NCBI GenBank assembly: GCA_003647645.1
Contig: QMNG01000004.1
Coordinates: 1-56,795, forward strand
Length of the DNA: 56,795 nt
Direction of reading: 5' to 3'
DNA from: a candidate division Kazan bacterium
GTDB taxonomy: Bacteria; Patescibacteriota; Kazan-3B-28
Part shown: in pieces, positions 1 to 9,607 of the stretch
Layout: each line of letters begins with the position of its first letter
Numbering within the stretch: the first letter of the stretch is position 1
The notes under the pieces: model-generated
Told to the model about the DNA's origin: nothing
Databases searched by the model: none
The model's input: only the letters and a program-made list of their open reading frames with translations
Program-made: the position numbers and the translations under genes

Positions 1-843
1 GGTGTATTGCAGGGTGACGTGAAGGACGTCTTGCTATTGGACGTGACCCCGCTGTCGCTCGGCTTGGAAACACTCGGCGGTGTTGGGACCAAGCTTATTG
101 AACGAAACACTACAATTCCAACTAGTAAATCACAGATATTCTCAACGGCGGCCGATAACCAACCAAGTGTCGAAATACATGTATTTCAAGGCGAGCGAGA
201 AATGGCCGCAGATAATAAGTCGCTGGGCCGGTTCATACTGGATGGTATCGCGCCAGCGCCCCGCGGTGTGCCTCAAATTGAGGTTACCTTTGACATCGAT
301 GCCAATGGTATTCTCAACGTTACGGCCAAGGACAAGGGAACTGGCAAAGAACAGCATATTACCATTACTGGCTCAAGTGGTATGAGCAAGGAGGAGGTAG
401 AGAGAATGGCCAAAGAGGCTGAGGCACATGCGGAAGAAGATAAAAAGAAAAGAGAGAAAATAGAAACCCGCAACCAAGCTGACAGTTTGGTCTATTCCTC
501 TGAAAAGGCCCTGAAAGATGCCGGCGACAAGGTTGATACTGCCCTCAAAGGCCAGATTGAAGATAGAATTAAAGCTGTTAAGGACGCATTAGAGAAGGAT
601 GACACCGAGACGATTAAAAAAGCAACCGCCGAATTGTCTGAGGCTATTCAAAAAATTGGCCAAGCGGTTTACGGGCAGAGTGGGCAAGGCGCTTCTCAGA
701 CAGGTGCTAAAACCGAGGGAGACAAAGGTGCCAAAGATGCTGATTTTACTCAGGCATCCGATTCGACCTCCGGTTCGAAAGGGTCAACTCAGGACGAACC
801 TTCACAATCCAGTGACGACAAATCTAGCGACGAGCAAAAATAA
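1..843 (+). CDS. dnaK: Chaperone DnaK (Hsp70), C-terminal part
   Basis: The gene is cut by the left edge; the frame is open from base 1 and the visible part gives about 280 residues of a protein normally near 630. It starts at the interdomain linker ([12 protein letters not shown]) and runs through the peptide-binding beta domain ([23 protein letters not shown]) and the helical lid. The last ~50 residues are a low-complexity tail rich in Ser, Asp, Gln and Lys, as is usual for DnaK. The ATPase domain lies outside the window. The protein holds unfolded substrates in the cytoplasm in an ATP cycle driven by DnaJ, whose gene follows at 1769. GrpE is not visible here. Confidence 0.97.
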   Translation, partial: GVLQGDVKDVLLLDVTPLSLGLETLGGVGTKLIERNTTIPTSKSQIFSTAADNQPSVEIHVFQGEREMAADNKSLGRFILDGIAPAPRGVPQIEVTFDIDANGILNVTAKDKGTGKEQHITITGSSGMSKEEVERMAKEAEAHAEEDKKKREKIETRNQADSLVYSSEKALKDAGDKVDTALKGQIEDRIKAVKDALEKDDTETIKKATAELSEAIQKIGQAVYGQSGQGASQTGAKTEGDKGAKDADFTQASDSTSGSKGSTQDEPSQSSDDKSSDEQK

Positions 844-950
844 CTGCTATGATTTAAGGTGTTATGGGGGAAAACACTGCCAATCCCATAAGGGATTATG
901 ATAATTCCTCTATCAACTACCTCAGCATAGAACGATGACTAAGAGAAAAT

Positions 951-1715
951 ATGAGGGAAGATATCACAATCTCACACGGATTAAGAAAATCTAGCATTTG
1001 GTTGGCATTTGTCAGCTTGCTGGTGTTTATTGTTCTGGCCGCTCCGAGGTGCAGCAGTTCAGAACCCGAGCCAACTTCGTCTGATAATGTTGTTTCTAAT
1101 GATAATAACTTTTTATCAGACAATCCGATTGGCAATATTGATTTACCCGGTTCTTCTCTGCCGGAATCAACGCCGGGTAATCAATATGACTCCGGACTGA
1201 ATAACTCGGCAGCGATGTATGCTTTGCTTCAGGACGAAAAAAACACAGCCATTGCCTCGATTCGGGCCCTGCAGGAGGATGTGATCCTAGCGTTGGTGTC
1301 ACTTAAATTTGTCAATGGATTATCAGATAGCAACTTGGTGACCAACTATTATATCTATTTATCGGCTTCTAATCCCGATTACTATTATTTGGTGAATATG
1401 CCCAGAAACAGCGCAAGTTTAAAGAGGTTTCTAATGCCCAAGGAGGATCTGGCGCTGCCGTTCAATCTGTTAGAAGTTCAGGATCAATATTGGAAACTTT
1501 CTTATGCTGACGCGTTGCAGGAAGTTGAGAAGCGAGGAGGGTTGACCTTTAGGGCTAATCATCCGGATGCGTTTGAAGTTTCTGCCATCTTGGCTAAACC
1601 AGCCAATCAGTTCACCAACTGGTTTATAACTTATCGGGCAACTGATGGTACTGGCGAAGTTTTCAAAGCGACTGTTGATGCGGTAAATGGAGAGACAACG
1701 ATAGTTGGGAACTAA
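951..1715 (+). CDS. Exported or lipid-anchored protein with PepSY-like C-terminus
   Basis: A 254-residue protein of no family I can name firmly. Residues 15-33 form one hydrophobic segment ending in APRC, so Cys34 could be a lipobox cysteine, although Pro-Arg before it is unusual; otherwise it is an uncleaved anchor. Residues ~35-75 are Ser/Asn/Asp rich. The C-terminal ~70 residues, with ALQEVEKRGG near the start and KATVDAVNGET at the end, resemble a PepSY fold, a small domain seen in exported proteins. It sits between dnaK and dnaJ on the same strand, in the place where other bacteria may carry grpE, but it does not resemble GrpE. The ribosome site is weak (AAGAGAAAAT before the ATG). Confidence 0.6.
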   Translation: MREDITISHGLRKSSIWLAFVSLLVFIVLAAPRCSSSEPEPTSSDNVVSNDNNFLSDNPIGNIDLPGSSLPESTPGNQYDSGLNNSAAMYALLQDEKNTAIASIRALQEDVILALVSLKFVNGLSDSNLVTNYYIYLSASNPDYYYLVNMPRNSASLKRFLMPKEDLALPFNLLEVQDQYWKLSYADALQEVEKRGGLTFRANHPDAFEVSAILAKPANQFTNWFITYRATDGTGEVFKATVDAVNGETTIVGN

Positions 1716-1768
1716 GAAATAGCGAGTATAGAACAGGGTATCGACCTGTATGGGTCGTCGGTTAATTT

Positions 1769-2860
1769 ATGGGTAAAGACTATTACAACATATTGGGTGT
1801 AGACAGAAATGCCTCACCGGAAGAAATTAAAAAGGCTTATCGTAAGCTGGCTTTAAAGTATCATCCTGACAAAGGCAAGAACGGTGACGAAACCAAGTTT
1901 AAAGATGTCAACGAAGCGTATCAGGTGCTTGGTAATGAACAAAAGCGCCGGCAGTACGATCAGTTTGGGCAAGCTTTCAGCGGATCCAGCAAAGCGGGCT
2001 TTGATTTTACCTCGGGGGGTGTGCCGCCTCAGTGGGATTTCAGCGGATTCCAGCAAAGCGGATTTGGCGATATGGGAGATATTTTTGAAACCTTTTTTGG
2101 CAGAAGCGGCTCACGCCGCAGAAGCCCCGCAGATATTAAACGGGGCAGGGATTTAGAAACTGTGATTGAGATAACTTTTGACGAAGCCTTGTTCGGAGCA
2201 AGTAAAGATGTATACGTCAACCGGGAAGTTCCATGTGATTCATGCTCGGCTACCGGGTCTGCCACTGGTAAGCAAAAAACTTGTGATAGATGTGGGGGTA
2301 AAGGACAGACAGAAGTCATCCGCAAGACCATGCTGGGTGCCATTCGCCAAGTGCAGGTTTGTCCGGAGTGTAAGGGCTTGGGTGAGGTACCCGAAAAGAA
2401 CTGCAAAGCCTGTCGGGGGGAAGGAAAGATTCGTAAGTCCGAAAAAATTAAAGTTGAAATCCCGGCTGGAATTGATCAGGGCCAAACAATTCGGGTGACC
2501 AGCAAGGGTGACGCTGGTTGGCGGGGCGGCAAAATCGGTGATTTGTATCTGACCGTAAATATTTTACCAAGCAAGGAGTATGCGCGAGAGGGAGATGACC
2601 TAAGCAAAGTTGTTTCAATTCCGTTTACTACTGCGGTATTGGGGGGAAGTGTTGAAGTAACTACGCCGTATGATTCGATTAATTTAAAAATTCCAGCCGG
2701 AACCAAGGCTGGGGAGATATTCAAAGTTCGCGATCATGGAGTTCAGAAGCTGAATAGTCTTAAAAAAGGCAATCTCTATTTAGAGATAGATATTGATGTT
2801 CCCAAACGTTTAACTCTAAAACAGCGTAGGCTGCTACAAGAGCTAGACAAGGAATTTTAA
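1769..2860 (+). CDS. dnaJ: Chaperone DnaJ (Hsp40)
   Basis: A full-length type I DnaJ of 363 residues. The J domain covers residues 1-65 with the HPD triad at 32-34, which stimulates the DnaK ATPase. A Gly/Phe-rich linker follows (about 70-115). The zinc domain at about 155-220 has four C-x-x-C repeats (CDSC, CDRC, CPEC, CKAC). The substrate-binding beta domains make up the rest ([24 protein letters not shown]). The first zinc repeat reads CDSCSATG, lacking the usual glycine in the middle. It closes the dnaK cluster and a hairpin with a T run follows at 2970. Confidence 0.97.
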   Translation: MGKDYYNILGVDRNASPEEIKKAYRKLALKYHPDKGKNGDETKFKDVNEAYQVLGNEQKRRQYDQFGQAFSGSSKAGFDFTSGGVPPQWDFSGFQQSGFGDMGDIFETFFGRSGSRRRSPADIKRGRDLETVIEITFDEALFGASKDVYVNREVPCDSCSATGSATGKQKTCDRCGGKGQTEVIRKTMLGAIRQVQVCPECKGLGEVPEKNCKACRGEGKIRKSEKIKVEIPAGIDQGQTIRVTSKGDAGWRGGKIGDLYLTVNILPSKEYAREGDDLSKVVSIPFTTAVLGGSVEVTTPYDSINLKIPAGTKAGEIFKVRDHGVQKLNSLKKGNLYLEIDIDVPKRLTLKQRRLLQELDKEF

Positions 2861-2862
2861 TT

Positions 2863-2890
2863 GCCGCATTTTGCTCGTCCAAAATGTGGC
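2863..2890 (+). repeat. Partial copy of the dispersed hairpin element (first hairpin only)
   Basis: Two bases after the dnaJ stop there is an 11-bp hairpin (GCCGCATTTTG ... CAAAATGTGGC) that is nearly identical to the first hairpin of the element at 41079 and is followed by the same ACAAAAGGGC-type bases. The remainder of the element (long stem, apical AAACTC motif, final hairpin) is not recognisable here, so this is a truncated or diverged copy. Confidence 0.55.
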
Positions 2891-2969
2891 ACAAAAGGGC
2901 GCCGCAGTTCGTCGAAGCTAACTAAGAGATTTATCTCATTGGCTAACGCTTCTCCTCCAATGCGGGTAG

Positions 2970-2992
2970 AAATCCAAGGAGGGGATTTTTTT
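2970..2992 (+). terminator. Terminator after dnaJ
   Basis: A short stem AAATCC / GGATTT with a 7-base loop runs straight into a seven-base T run. It lies behind the chaperone genes and before the promoter of the next gene. The stem is only six pairs, so strength is uncertain. Confidence 0.5.
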
Positions 2993-3019
2993 ATTCTTTT
3001 TTGATATGATTAGACTGTT

Positions 3020-3535
3020 ATGGTTCCTACATGGGATATAGTTTTACTAGCTTTTGGGGGCGCAAGCATCGTCTACGGTTTGATGTTGCGCGAGCGAGTG
3101 ATAGTAACCTTATTGGGGGCCTATGCTGCTATAGTGATAACCAACATTTGGGGAGTTGCGCTTTATGAAATAGTAACCAACCAGAGCGCGGCAGTATTAA
3201 GCGAACAATTGGTTAACACCAATAACATCTCCGTATTTACAATGCAGATGGTTATTTTTGCGGGGGTACTGTTGATTATTGCTCTTAAGGGCGGAGTGTT
3301 GATTCATCCAGAATCGCTTGGTACTGGAGTGATGTCGATGATTGTGCTGGTATTATATGGTCTGCTAAGTGCAACATTGATAGCTTCAGCAATATTGGGA
3401 TTTTTACCACAAGACCAACTTAATGTTGTCTATGAAGGCTCCAACATAGCTCGCTATTTAGTGGATTACCAAAACTGGGTTCTTATCGCGCCGCTTTTGG
3501 TAATGCTGGTTTCCGGTTGGGGGTCGAGAGAATAA
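3020..3535 (+). CDS. Hypothetical multi-pass membrane protein
   Basis: A 171-residue protein with about five hydrophobic segments (roughly residues 5-20, 28-50, 74-94, 104-128 and 150-166) and short polar loops. No catalytic motif is visible and I do not recognise the family. It opens a cluster with another small membrane protein, a GT2 synthase and a thioredoxin-like protein, so an envelope role is likely by context only. The start is supported by a TATGAT box at 3005-3010, nine bases before the ATG, with no ribosome-binding site, which suggests a leaderless message. Confidence 0.7.
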   Translation: MVPTWDIVLLAFGGASIVYGLMLRERVIVTLLGAYAAIVITNIWGVALYEIVTNQSAAVLSEQLVNTNNISVFTMQMVIFAGVLLIIALKGGVLIHPESLGTGVMSMIVLVLYGLLSATLIASAILGFLPQDQLNVVYEGSNIARYLVDYQNWVLIAPLLVMLVSGWGSRE

Positions 3536-3574
3536 TGATTTGTCATTTTAGGCGTTTCATTTTAAAGTGTAGTC

Positions 3575-3967
3575 ATGCGGATACGCTTGTTAAATTTTGG
3601 CAAGGATAATATTGCTTGGCTTCAATGGGGCCGATTTAAACGGCGCGAGCAGAGTCTGTTCGTTTTTGTTTGGCTGTCGGCCGTATTGCACGTTATATTT
3701 TGGGTAATTTGGCATTTCTTCGTGGCGCCGTATCCCATCGCTCTAACCATTCCTTTGGCCACAAATTTGGGGATATTCAATTTCTTATATGATTATTTTT
3801 GGCCTCTGGGTAACACAGCTATTTTGATATTGAATACACTGCTAGCTTTCCAGATATACAAAAAGGATATCTTCGCCAGCTGGCTTTTAATTGGTGCTAA
3901 TATTTTCTTACAAATTTTGGCCTTAGCGATTACTCTTTTCCTCATATCGTTTAGTAGCTCATTGTAA
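3575..3967 (+). CDS. Hypothetical small membrane protein
   Basis: A 130-residue protein with a basic N-terminus (RFKRREQ near residue 24) followed by three hydrophobic segments at about 30-52, 66-92 and 100-127. It ends two bases before the ATG of the GT2 gene, so the two are very probably translated from one message. No family is recognised; it may be an accessory subunit of the glycosyltransferase, which is an inference from position alone. Confidence 0.65.
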   Translation: MRIRLLNFGKDNIAWLQWGRFKRREQSLFVFVWLSAVLHVIFWVIWHFFVAPYPIALTIPLATNLGIFNFLYDYFWPLGNTAILILNTLLAFQIYKKDIFASWLLIGANIFLQILALAITLFLISFSSSL

Positions 3968-3969
3968 TT

Positions 3970-5199
3970 ATGATATTTTTCGAGTCAAATTTAATTCTTT
4001 ATTACTTTGGAATTTTCTTCACCTTGTATATAGGCGTCTTCTATCTGATTACATTATTTGAAAACAGAGAGAAAATTAGAGATCCTAAGGTTGGTAAGCT
4101 TTACACCCTTAGTATTATTGTGCCGGCGTTCAACGAGGCCAAAACCATTGGCAAGACTTTGGTATCTTTAAAGAATTTAAATTATCCCCAAGATAAAATA
4201 AAGATCATTGTGGTAGATGACGGCTCTACTGACAACACATATGAGATTGCCAGCAGATTTTCTGGCGTAAAAGTGATTAAAAAAGAAAATGGGGGCAAGG
4301 CCAGCGCTATTAATATTGGATTGAAAGAGGTTGGCACAGAGTTAGTAGCGGTGATGGACGCAGATTCGTTTGTAACTGAGCATGCCTTGTGGTCAATGGT
4401 GGGATACTTTAGAAATAAACGAACAATGGCCGTGACGCCGGCGTTGAAAGTTTATAGTCCCAAGGGTTTTTGGCAGGGAGTCCAATATGTCGAGTATCTT
4501 TTTTCTGTATTTTTCAGGAAGATGTTTTCGTTTCTAAATGGAGTGTATGTCACCCCGGGTCCGTTTTCGGTATATCGCAAAGAATTTTTTGACAAGTACG
4601 GCGATTTTCAGGAAAACAATATGAGTGAAGACCTGGAAGTTGCCTTAAGGATTCAATCTCATGATTATAAGATTGAAAATTCTATTAATGCCGAAGTATT
4701 CACTGTGGCTCCGAATAATTTTAAAGCTCTGCTAAAACAAAGAGTGAGATGGTATAGCGGAGTATTAAACAATCTTTATGCTTACCGCCATTTGTTCGGG
4801 TCTAGAAGGGGATATTTGGGGATATTTGTTTTGCCGGTAACACTTGTATCTATTGTTCTGGTTTTGGCGCTCTTGGGATATTATGGAGCAACGCTGTTTA
4901 TAAGTCTGTTAAAAAATCTTTATCAAATTAGGTTGGTCAGTTTTGATGTCATGGGTATAGCACAAGACTATCTTGCTAATTTTTCAGTGCTCAAATATAT
5001 TAGTCCAACCTTGGTACTGTTTGTTCTAACAATCAGCTTTACGGTAACAATATTCATTTTGTCTCGCATTTATTCACAGGATAAAGGCAAGGTCTTCGGT
5101 AGTTTTTTGATGTATGCATTGGTTTATGGCCCTATATTTGGCGTGATGTGGATTACTACCATAGCGCACAAGATTTTAAATCTTAAAATAAAATGGTAA
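3970..5199 (+). CDS. Membrane-bound family 2 glycosyltransferase (polysaccharide synthase type)
   Basis: A 409-residue GT2 enzyme of the PgaC/BcsA/hyaluronan-synthase class. An N-terminal membrane helix is followed by the GT-A domain: IIVPAFNEA at about 50, DDGSTD at about 83, the metal-binding MDAD at about 129, the acceptor-site SED at about 218, and the processive-synthase QRVRW at about 257-261. Three or more C-terminal membrane helices complete the channel-type architecture. Such enzymes add sugars from a nucleotide donor at the cytoplasmic face and pass the chain across the membrane. The polymer cannot be told from sequence. The stop codon overlaps the start of the next gene. Confidence 0.88.
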   Translation: MIFFESNLILYYFGIFFTLYIGVFYLITLFENREKIRDPKVGKLYTLSIIVPAFNEAKTIGKTLVSLKNLNYPQDKIKIIVVDDGSTDNTYEIASRFSGVKVIKKENGGKASAINIGLKEVGTELVAVMDADSFVTEHALWSMVGYFRNKRTMAVTPALKVYSPKGFWQGVQYVEYLFSVFFRKMFSFLNGVYVTPGPFSVYRKEFFDKYGDFQENNMSEDLEVALRIQSHDYKIENSINAEVFTVAPNNFKALLKQRVRWYSGVLNNLYAYRHLFGSRRGYLGIFVLPVTLVSIVLVLALLGYYGATLFISLLKNLYQIRLVSFDVMGIAQDYLANFSVLKYISPTLVLFVLTISFTVTIFILSRIYSQDKGKVFGSFLMYALVYGPIFGVMWITTIAHKILNLKIKW

Positions 5200-5855
5200 G
5201 TCGCAGGATAAACTATGTGAAGTTTGTTTTTGCCTTTCTCATTGCTGGCGCGATATTTTTTGGAGGCCTGTTCTTAGGTAGTCAGTTAACTTCTCTGCAG
5301 ATTCATAACATTACCAGCATTCAGGAAGATTTGAAAACATCACTGGCAAGTTTAGAGCTTCGTCATGATTTACTAAAACAAAATATTTGTGGAATATCTG
5401 ATTTTGGTTTGTTTGGAGCGGAACTGGGTGATTTAGGCAGGCAGCTAGCAGATGTGGAAAAGGGCTTTGGGAAAAATAAAGAGAACATTCTGAAACTCAA
5501 AGAACCATATTTCTTGCTGGAAATCCGTCATTTCTTATTATTGCAGGAGGCCAAAAACAAATGTGGCAATGATATTGATTTGGTTTTGTATTTTTATTCA
5601 AATGATCCCAAACAGTGCGAACAATGTGATGACCAAGGATATATTCTAAGCTATTTGCAGGACAAAATAGGCTACGAAAAAATTAAAATTTATTCTTTCG
5701 ATATTCGTTCCCAATCGCCGTCAGTCCAAACTTTAATGGATTTGTACAATGTTGAGAGAGTTCCGTTGGTGGTGATAAACGACAATGTTTACAATCAGTT
5801 TTTGACCCTTGAAGAAATTCAGGAAATCTTAGGGGTGGCAGATACTCTTGGTTAA
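5193..5855 (+). CDS. Membrane-anchored thioredoxin-like protein
   Basis: A 220-residue protein with one N-terminal membrane helix (about 10-30), a helical linker, and a C-terminal thioredoxin-like domain that carries CEQC at about 142-145 and a cis-proline-like segment (VERVPLVVIN) near 187-196. This arrangement fits an outward-facing thiol oxidoreductase or reductase. The ATG overlaps the stop of the GT2 gene (ATGGTAA), so translation is coupled. CEQC is not a typical thioredoxin (CGPC) or DsbA (CPHC) active site, so the redox direction is open. Confidence 0.72.
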   Translation: MVSRRINYVKFVFAFLIAGAIFFGGLFLGSQLTSLQIHNITSIQEDLKTSLASLELRHDLLKQNICGISDFGLFGAELGDLGRQLADVEKGFGKNKENILKLKEPYFLLEIRHFLLLQEAKNKCGNDIDLVLYFYSNDPKQCEQCDDQGYILSYLQDKIGYEKIKIYSFDIRSQSPSVQTLMDLYNVERVPLVVINDNVYNQFLTLEEIQEILGVADTLG

Positions 5856-5958
5856 AACTAAACATACAGAAAGTCTTAAAATAGTGTCTTGATTTTTGAT
5901 TATATCGGTTGCTAGAATCAAGTATTTATTTTATCTAGAGAATAACGCGCTAGATCAT

Positions 5959-5987
5959 TTTACTTGTCTGAAAGCAGTTTTTATGAT
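5959..5987 (+). promoter_or_regulatory. Likely promoter of the zinc-ribbon gene
   Basis: TTTACT at 5959 and TATGAT at 5982 are separated by 17 bases. The start codon at 6049 lies about 55 bases below the expected transcription start, leaving room for the strong ribosome site at 6034-6040. Confidence 0.5.
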
Positions 5988-6048
5988 AGGTTGGTAACAA
6001 ACTTGTTCGTATTGATGAGTGTTCATTACCAAAAAGGAGGTGACTCTA

Positions 6049-6840
6049 ATGCCGAAATGTGCTGGTGGATGCGGTCGTGAGGTTGCCAGTGAGGGCGACT
6101 ACTGTAAGATTTGTGGTTATGGACAGTCAGATACTTTGAGAAGTAACCACAATGTTCAGCCCATTATTCCTGCGCAGGGGACAGATGAAGATTCTAACTC
6201 CCATCGGCTCTCTGAATTTCTTAAGGGAGGTATGTCTTCCGCAGCGAACCAAGGACCAGCTTATCGTGGGAGTGTTGGTGAAAGGATGGGAAAAATCATT
6301 GGACCCTTGGTTGGTGTTGTAGTAGTTTTAGTCATTGCGGGTTTTGTAGCTGCGGGCATCAAGATCACTGCAGAGACCGTTGGAGTGGTCTCCCAGGAAG
6401 TTGATGAGCAGATGAAGGAGAAAATCGAGAGAAAATTTAATCCGCCATCCTCAACATTCTCAGCTTCGTTTAAGGACAAAGGGGGCAATTATCGTGAAGT
6501 TCAGATGTCTCTGATAGCTGATCCCAGACCATATGACGGTAGCTGTCTCATCGTCAATATTGGTGAAACGGGTACAATTCGCGCCAGGGTTCTAGGTATT
6601 GAGGAGAAAGATTACTATATCAAGTGGATTCTCAAACCCCAGTTGGTTGGGATCACGGATTGGGAGCAAGTCGATCACAACACGATTAATGTTTCATTTA
6701 GCAAGAAGATTCCCTGGAAAGTTATTGGTGATAAAGACCCACGATCGCTGAACGGGAAGAACGGGTTTCGTGCAGAATTATACCTTCGGTCTGAACGGAG
6801 GTTGCTATGCACCTGCTGGATGGATGTTCAGTGCAATTAG
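6049..6840 (+). CDS. Zinc-ribbon single-pass membrane protein
   Basis: A 263-residue protein of unknown function. The N-terminus holds a compact zinc ribbon (Cys4, Cys8, Cys19, Cys22). One membrane helix lies at about 82-104, followed by a soluble domain of about 155 residues with alternating beta character. The ATG at 6049 is chosen because AAGGAGG stands nine bases before it; a GTG 30 bases upstream in the same frame would leave that site inside the gene. The gene has its own promoter and terminator. Its wording (more C-ending codons, strong ribosome site) is closer to the orphan genes at 10835 and 52316 than to the housekeeping genes around it. Confidence 0.72.
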   Translation: MPKCAGGCGREVASEGDYCKICGYGQSDTLRSNHNVQPIIPAQGTDEDSNSHRLSEFLKGGMSSAANQGPAYRGSVGERMGKIIGPLVGVVVVLVIAGFVAAGIKITAETVGVVSQEVDEQMKEKIERKFNPPSSTFSASFKDKGGNYREVQMSLIADPRPYDGSCLIVNIGETGTIRARVLGIEEKDYYIKWILKPQLVGITDWEQVDHNTINVSFSKKIPWKVIGDKDPRSLNGKNGFRAELYLRSERRLLCTCWMDVQCN

Positions 6841-6858
6841 CTGTATTGGTTCGTTGAT

Positions 6859-6895
6859 AAAGGCCTTTGTAAAAGATACTTAGGCCTTTTTTATT
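6859..6895 (+). terminator. Terminator after the zinc-ribbon gene
   Basis: AAAGGCC and GGCCTTT are separated by about 17 bases and are followed by a T-rich run (TTTTTTATT). It lies 20 bases after the stop codon. Confidence 0.6.
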
Positions 6896-7046
6896 GGCTG
6901 TCTGGGGTCAGCAATCCTGCATATTTTTGTTTATGTCGATTATTAAAATTAAATAACGTGTTTTATACCGAGGAATAATATATTAGTTAATTATCCAAGC
7001 GTTCCGGCATTATGGAATATAATCAGTTCCAAAATGCTCTACAGAG

Positions 7047-7075
7047 TTGACATTAGAAGAGTTATCCCTTAGCAT
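7047..7075 (+). promoter_or_regulatory. Promoter upstream of a possible small RNA / rRNA leader
   Basis: A perfect TTGACA at 7047-7052 is followed after 17 bases by TAGCAT at 7070-7075. A better -10 hexamer (TATAAT) also occurs nearby at about 7091. It could serve the small RNA candidate at 7082-7195 or, if the hairpin at 7171 is leaky, the 16S gene. Confidence 0.5.
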
Positions 7076-7081
7076 AACTAA

Positions 7082-7195
7082 CGGTATATTATAATCTTTT
7101 AAAAGGAGTAAATTACAAGGTTTCTGGCTTTCTTTTGATCTGATCAAAGGACTTAAGAAATCTGCCTGTCCCGACGCATTTCGGGGTCGGTTTTT
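7082..7195 (+). ncRNA. Candidate small RNA, about 115 nt
   Basis: The segment lies between a good promoter and a hairpin (CCGAC ... GTCGG) with a five-base T run, and has no open frame of note. It folds by eye: AGGTTTCT pairs with AGAAATCT around an inner TTTGATC-T-GATCAAA stem. An AAAAGGAG run near its start has no start codon at a useful distance. No match to 6S, SRP or RNase P RNA signatures is apparent. It may instead be an rRNA leader. Confidence 0.35.
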
Positions 7196-7287
7196 ATTCC
7201 TTACTACCAGCACTTTTCCATCTAGATAGTACTTAGAGAGTTTTAGTTTTTACTTTAACTTTTCGTAATTTTACGTTAACGTTAATC

Positions 7288-7315
7288 GTTTTTGAAACAT
7301 TTTTGTTTCAAAAAC
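7288..7315 (+). other. Perfect 12-bp hairpin abutting 16S 5' end
   Basis: GTTTTTGAAACA and TGTTTCAAAAAC pair perfectly around a four-base loop, immediately before the mature 16S start. It could be a processing signal for the rRNA precursor. The usual processing stalk pairs sequences on both sides of 16S; I do not see a matching partner downstream of 8788. Confidence 0.5.
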
Positions 7316-8788
<1,473 letters not shown>

Positions 8789-8948
8789 TAGGGAGACCCA
8801 TATATTTGGCAGCTAGATTACTAGGTGTGCAAATATTAAAGGTTCTTACTAGAATCATTGGTCGAGATTTCGCTATATGCGAAATCAATTCTGCTGTACA
8901 GCAGAATCTCCGACTCTCTAAGTACTATCTGGGTGGATAAGTATCCTT
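8789..8948 (+). other. 16S trailer with two hairpins
   Basis: No gene is seen. Two strong hairpins lie at 8865-8886 (GATTTCGC ... GCGAAATC) and 8888-8907 (a perfect 20-base palindrome centred on TGTACA). Neither has a T run after it, so they look more like processing or end-protection structures than terminators. Confidence 0.45.
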
Positions 8949-8949
8949 C

Positions 8950-9132
8950 GGTACTTTGTCTTGCCAAAGTACCCAAAGCGTCTCCGCAGTCGCTCTCATT
9001 ATTCATCTAATAAAATCCCCTTACTGCTCTCGCCAAACTTGCCCTACGGGCTTCGGACAGATGGCTTCGCAACAGGGATTTTATTGATTCAGGACATTCG
9101 AGCTCCAATGCTCGATGGTTGGCTCCGCCAAA
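8950..9132 (+). repeat. Dispersed structured element, copy A
   Basis: It begins with the hairpin GGTACTTTG ... CAAAGTACC (8950-8973), then a long stem AATAAAATCCC (9009-9019) / GGGATTTTATT (9075-9085) enclosing AAACTT - small hairpin - GGACAG (9035-9060), then CGAGC...GCTCG and a final hairpin TTGGCTCCGCCAA (9119-9131) followed by AAGGAAGAT. Bases 8982-9010 and 9084-9116 are identical to copy F at 52107-52135 and 52001-52033, while the 73-base core between them differs. Open frames in this stretch (such as 8961-9149) are repeat sequence, not genes. Confidence 0.85.
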
Positions 9133-9149
9133 AGGAAGATATTATTTAA

Positions 9150-9186
9150 AATAAAAACCACTCCCTGTTCGGGGTGATTTTTATTT
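9150..9186 (+). terminator. Hairpin with T-rich tail after copy A
   Basis: CACTCC and GGGGTG pair around TGTTC-type bases, preceded by AAAACCA and followed by ATTTTTATTTTT. It resembles an intrinsic terminator readable on either strand; on the minus strand it would act beyond the tRNA-Ala transcript. Confidence 0.4.
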
Positions 9187-9187
9187 T

Positions 9188-9204
9188 TGGTGGACCCGGG
9201 CGGA
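9188..9204 (-). repeat. Duplicated 3' end of tRNA-Ala (17 bp)
   Basis: These 17 bases are identical to 9310-9326, the last 17 nt of tRNA-Ala including its CCA. The two copies stand 122 bp apart in direct orientation, as attachment-site repeats do when an element enters the 3' end of a tRNA gene. Confidence 0.75.
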
Positions 9205-9309
9205 TTATCTTATTGCCACAGTACCAGTCGCAATGCTCCGGTACGTGGCACTCACTATTCGCTCTTATCGTGGCGGCGCCACGAACTTGAGCATAAGGCG
9301 AATAGTTCG
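9205..9309. mobile_element. 105-bp palindromic insert behind tRNA-Ala
   Basis: The insert lies between the tRNA-Ala 3' end and its 17-bp copy. It is built of two stem-loops: GCCAC-GTACC (9215-9225) pairs with GGTAC-GTGGC (9240-9249), and ACTATTCGC (9254-9262) pairs with GCGAATAGT (9298-9306), with CGTGGC/GCCACG nested inside. It has no coding capacity. It looks like a non-autonomous or remnant element that used the tRNA end as target; that reading is inference. Confidence 0.5.
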
Positions 9310-9385
9310 TGGTGGACCCGGGCGGACTCGAACCGCCTACCTCCGCATTGCAAATGCGACGTTCTACCGGGTGAACTACGGGCCC
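9310..9385 (-). tRNA. tRNA-Ala (anticodon TGC)
   Basis: Read on the minus strand the gene has acceptor GGGCCCG / CGGGTCC, D-stem GTTC/GAAC, an anticodon loop TTTGCAA giving TGC, a normal T arm with TTCGAGT, and an encoded CCA. It is 76 nt long. The 5' end abuts the stop codon of the small membrane protein gene on the same strand (stop ends at 9386), so the two may share a transcript. Confidence 0.95.
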
Positions 9386-9607
9386 CTATGTTCCAAACCA
9401 AATGAGGTCAATGTTTCCAAATCCTACCAGAAGCCCTATCAGGATGGCAAGCACTCCAAACAAAACATAAGCCAAGTAGGTGCCCCCGCCGCCCAAGAAC
9501 TTCTCAGCCCAGCCGATTTTATAACCAATTAGATCAGCTAGTTTTTTGTGGTAGATGATCAATAAAATTCCCCCAAAAACTCCAATAATGAAAATTAGAA
9601 ATCTCAT
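9386..9607 (-). CDS. Small two-helix membrane protein
   Basis: A 73-residue protein with a hydrophobic segment at about 2-20, a short amphipathic loop (YHKKLADLIG, then GWAEKFLGGGG), and a second segment at about 45-66. Small proteins with this WAEK...GGGTY layout are familiar from CPR genomes but have no assigned function. The ATG at 9607 is chosen over a TTG nine bases upstream; a TATAAT hexamer lies close upstream on the minus strand. It ends one base before tRNA-Ala. Confidence 0.7.
   Translation of the reverse strand: MRFLIFIIGVFGGILLIIYHKKLADLIGYKIGWAEKFLGGGGTYLAYVLFGVLAILIGLLVGFGNIDLIWFGT

Larger units (their letters stand above)
6896..7315. other. Non-coding stretch before 16S rRNA
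   Basis: No credible protein gene is seen here. The stretch holds a TTGACA...TAGCAT promoter (7047-7075), a terminator-like hairpin (7171-7195) that would end a transcript of about 115 nt, and a perfect 12-bp hairpin (7288-7315) next to the 16S 5' end. A 67-codon open frame on the minus strand (7010-7213) has no ribosome site and runs through the terminator, so it was not accepted. Confidence 0.6.

Noticed and set aside
7010-7213. 67-codon minus-strand ORF before 16S
   Set aside because: No ribosome site, crosses a terminator, no protein-like composition.
8961-9149. 62-codon ORF with a YPKRLRSRSHYSS segment
   Set aside because: The same peptide appears in the minus-strand frame 51914-52315 only because both are translations of the dispersed element; no ribosome site, and hairpins explain the conservation.
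9187-9532. Plus-strand ORFs across tRNA-Ala and the small membrane gene
   Set aside because: They are antisense to a clear tRNA and a credible membrane protein.
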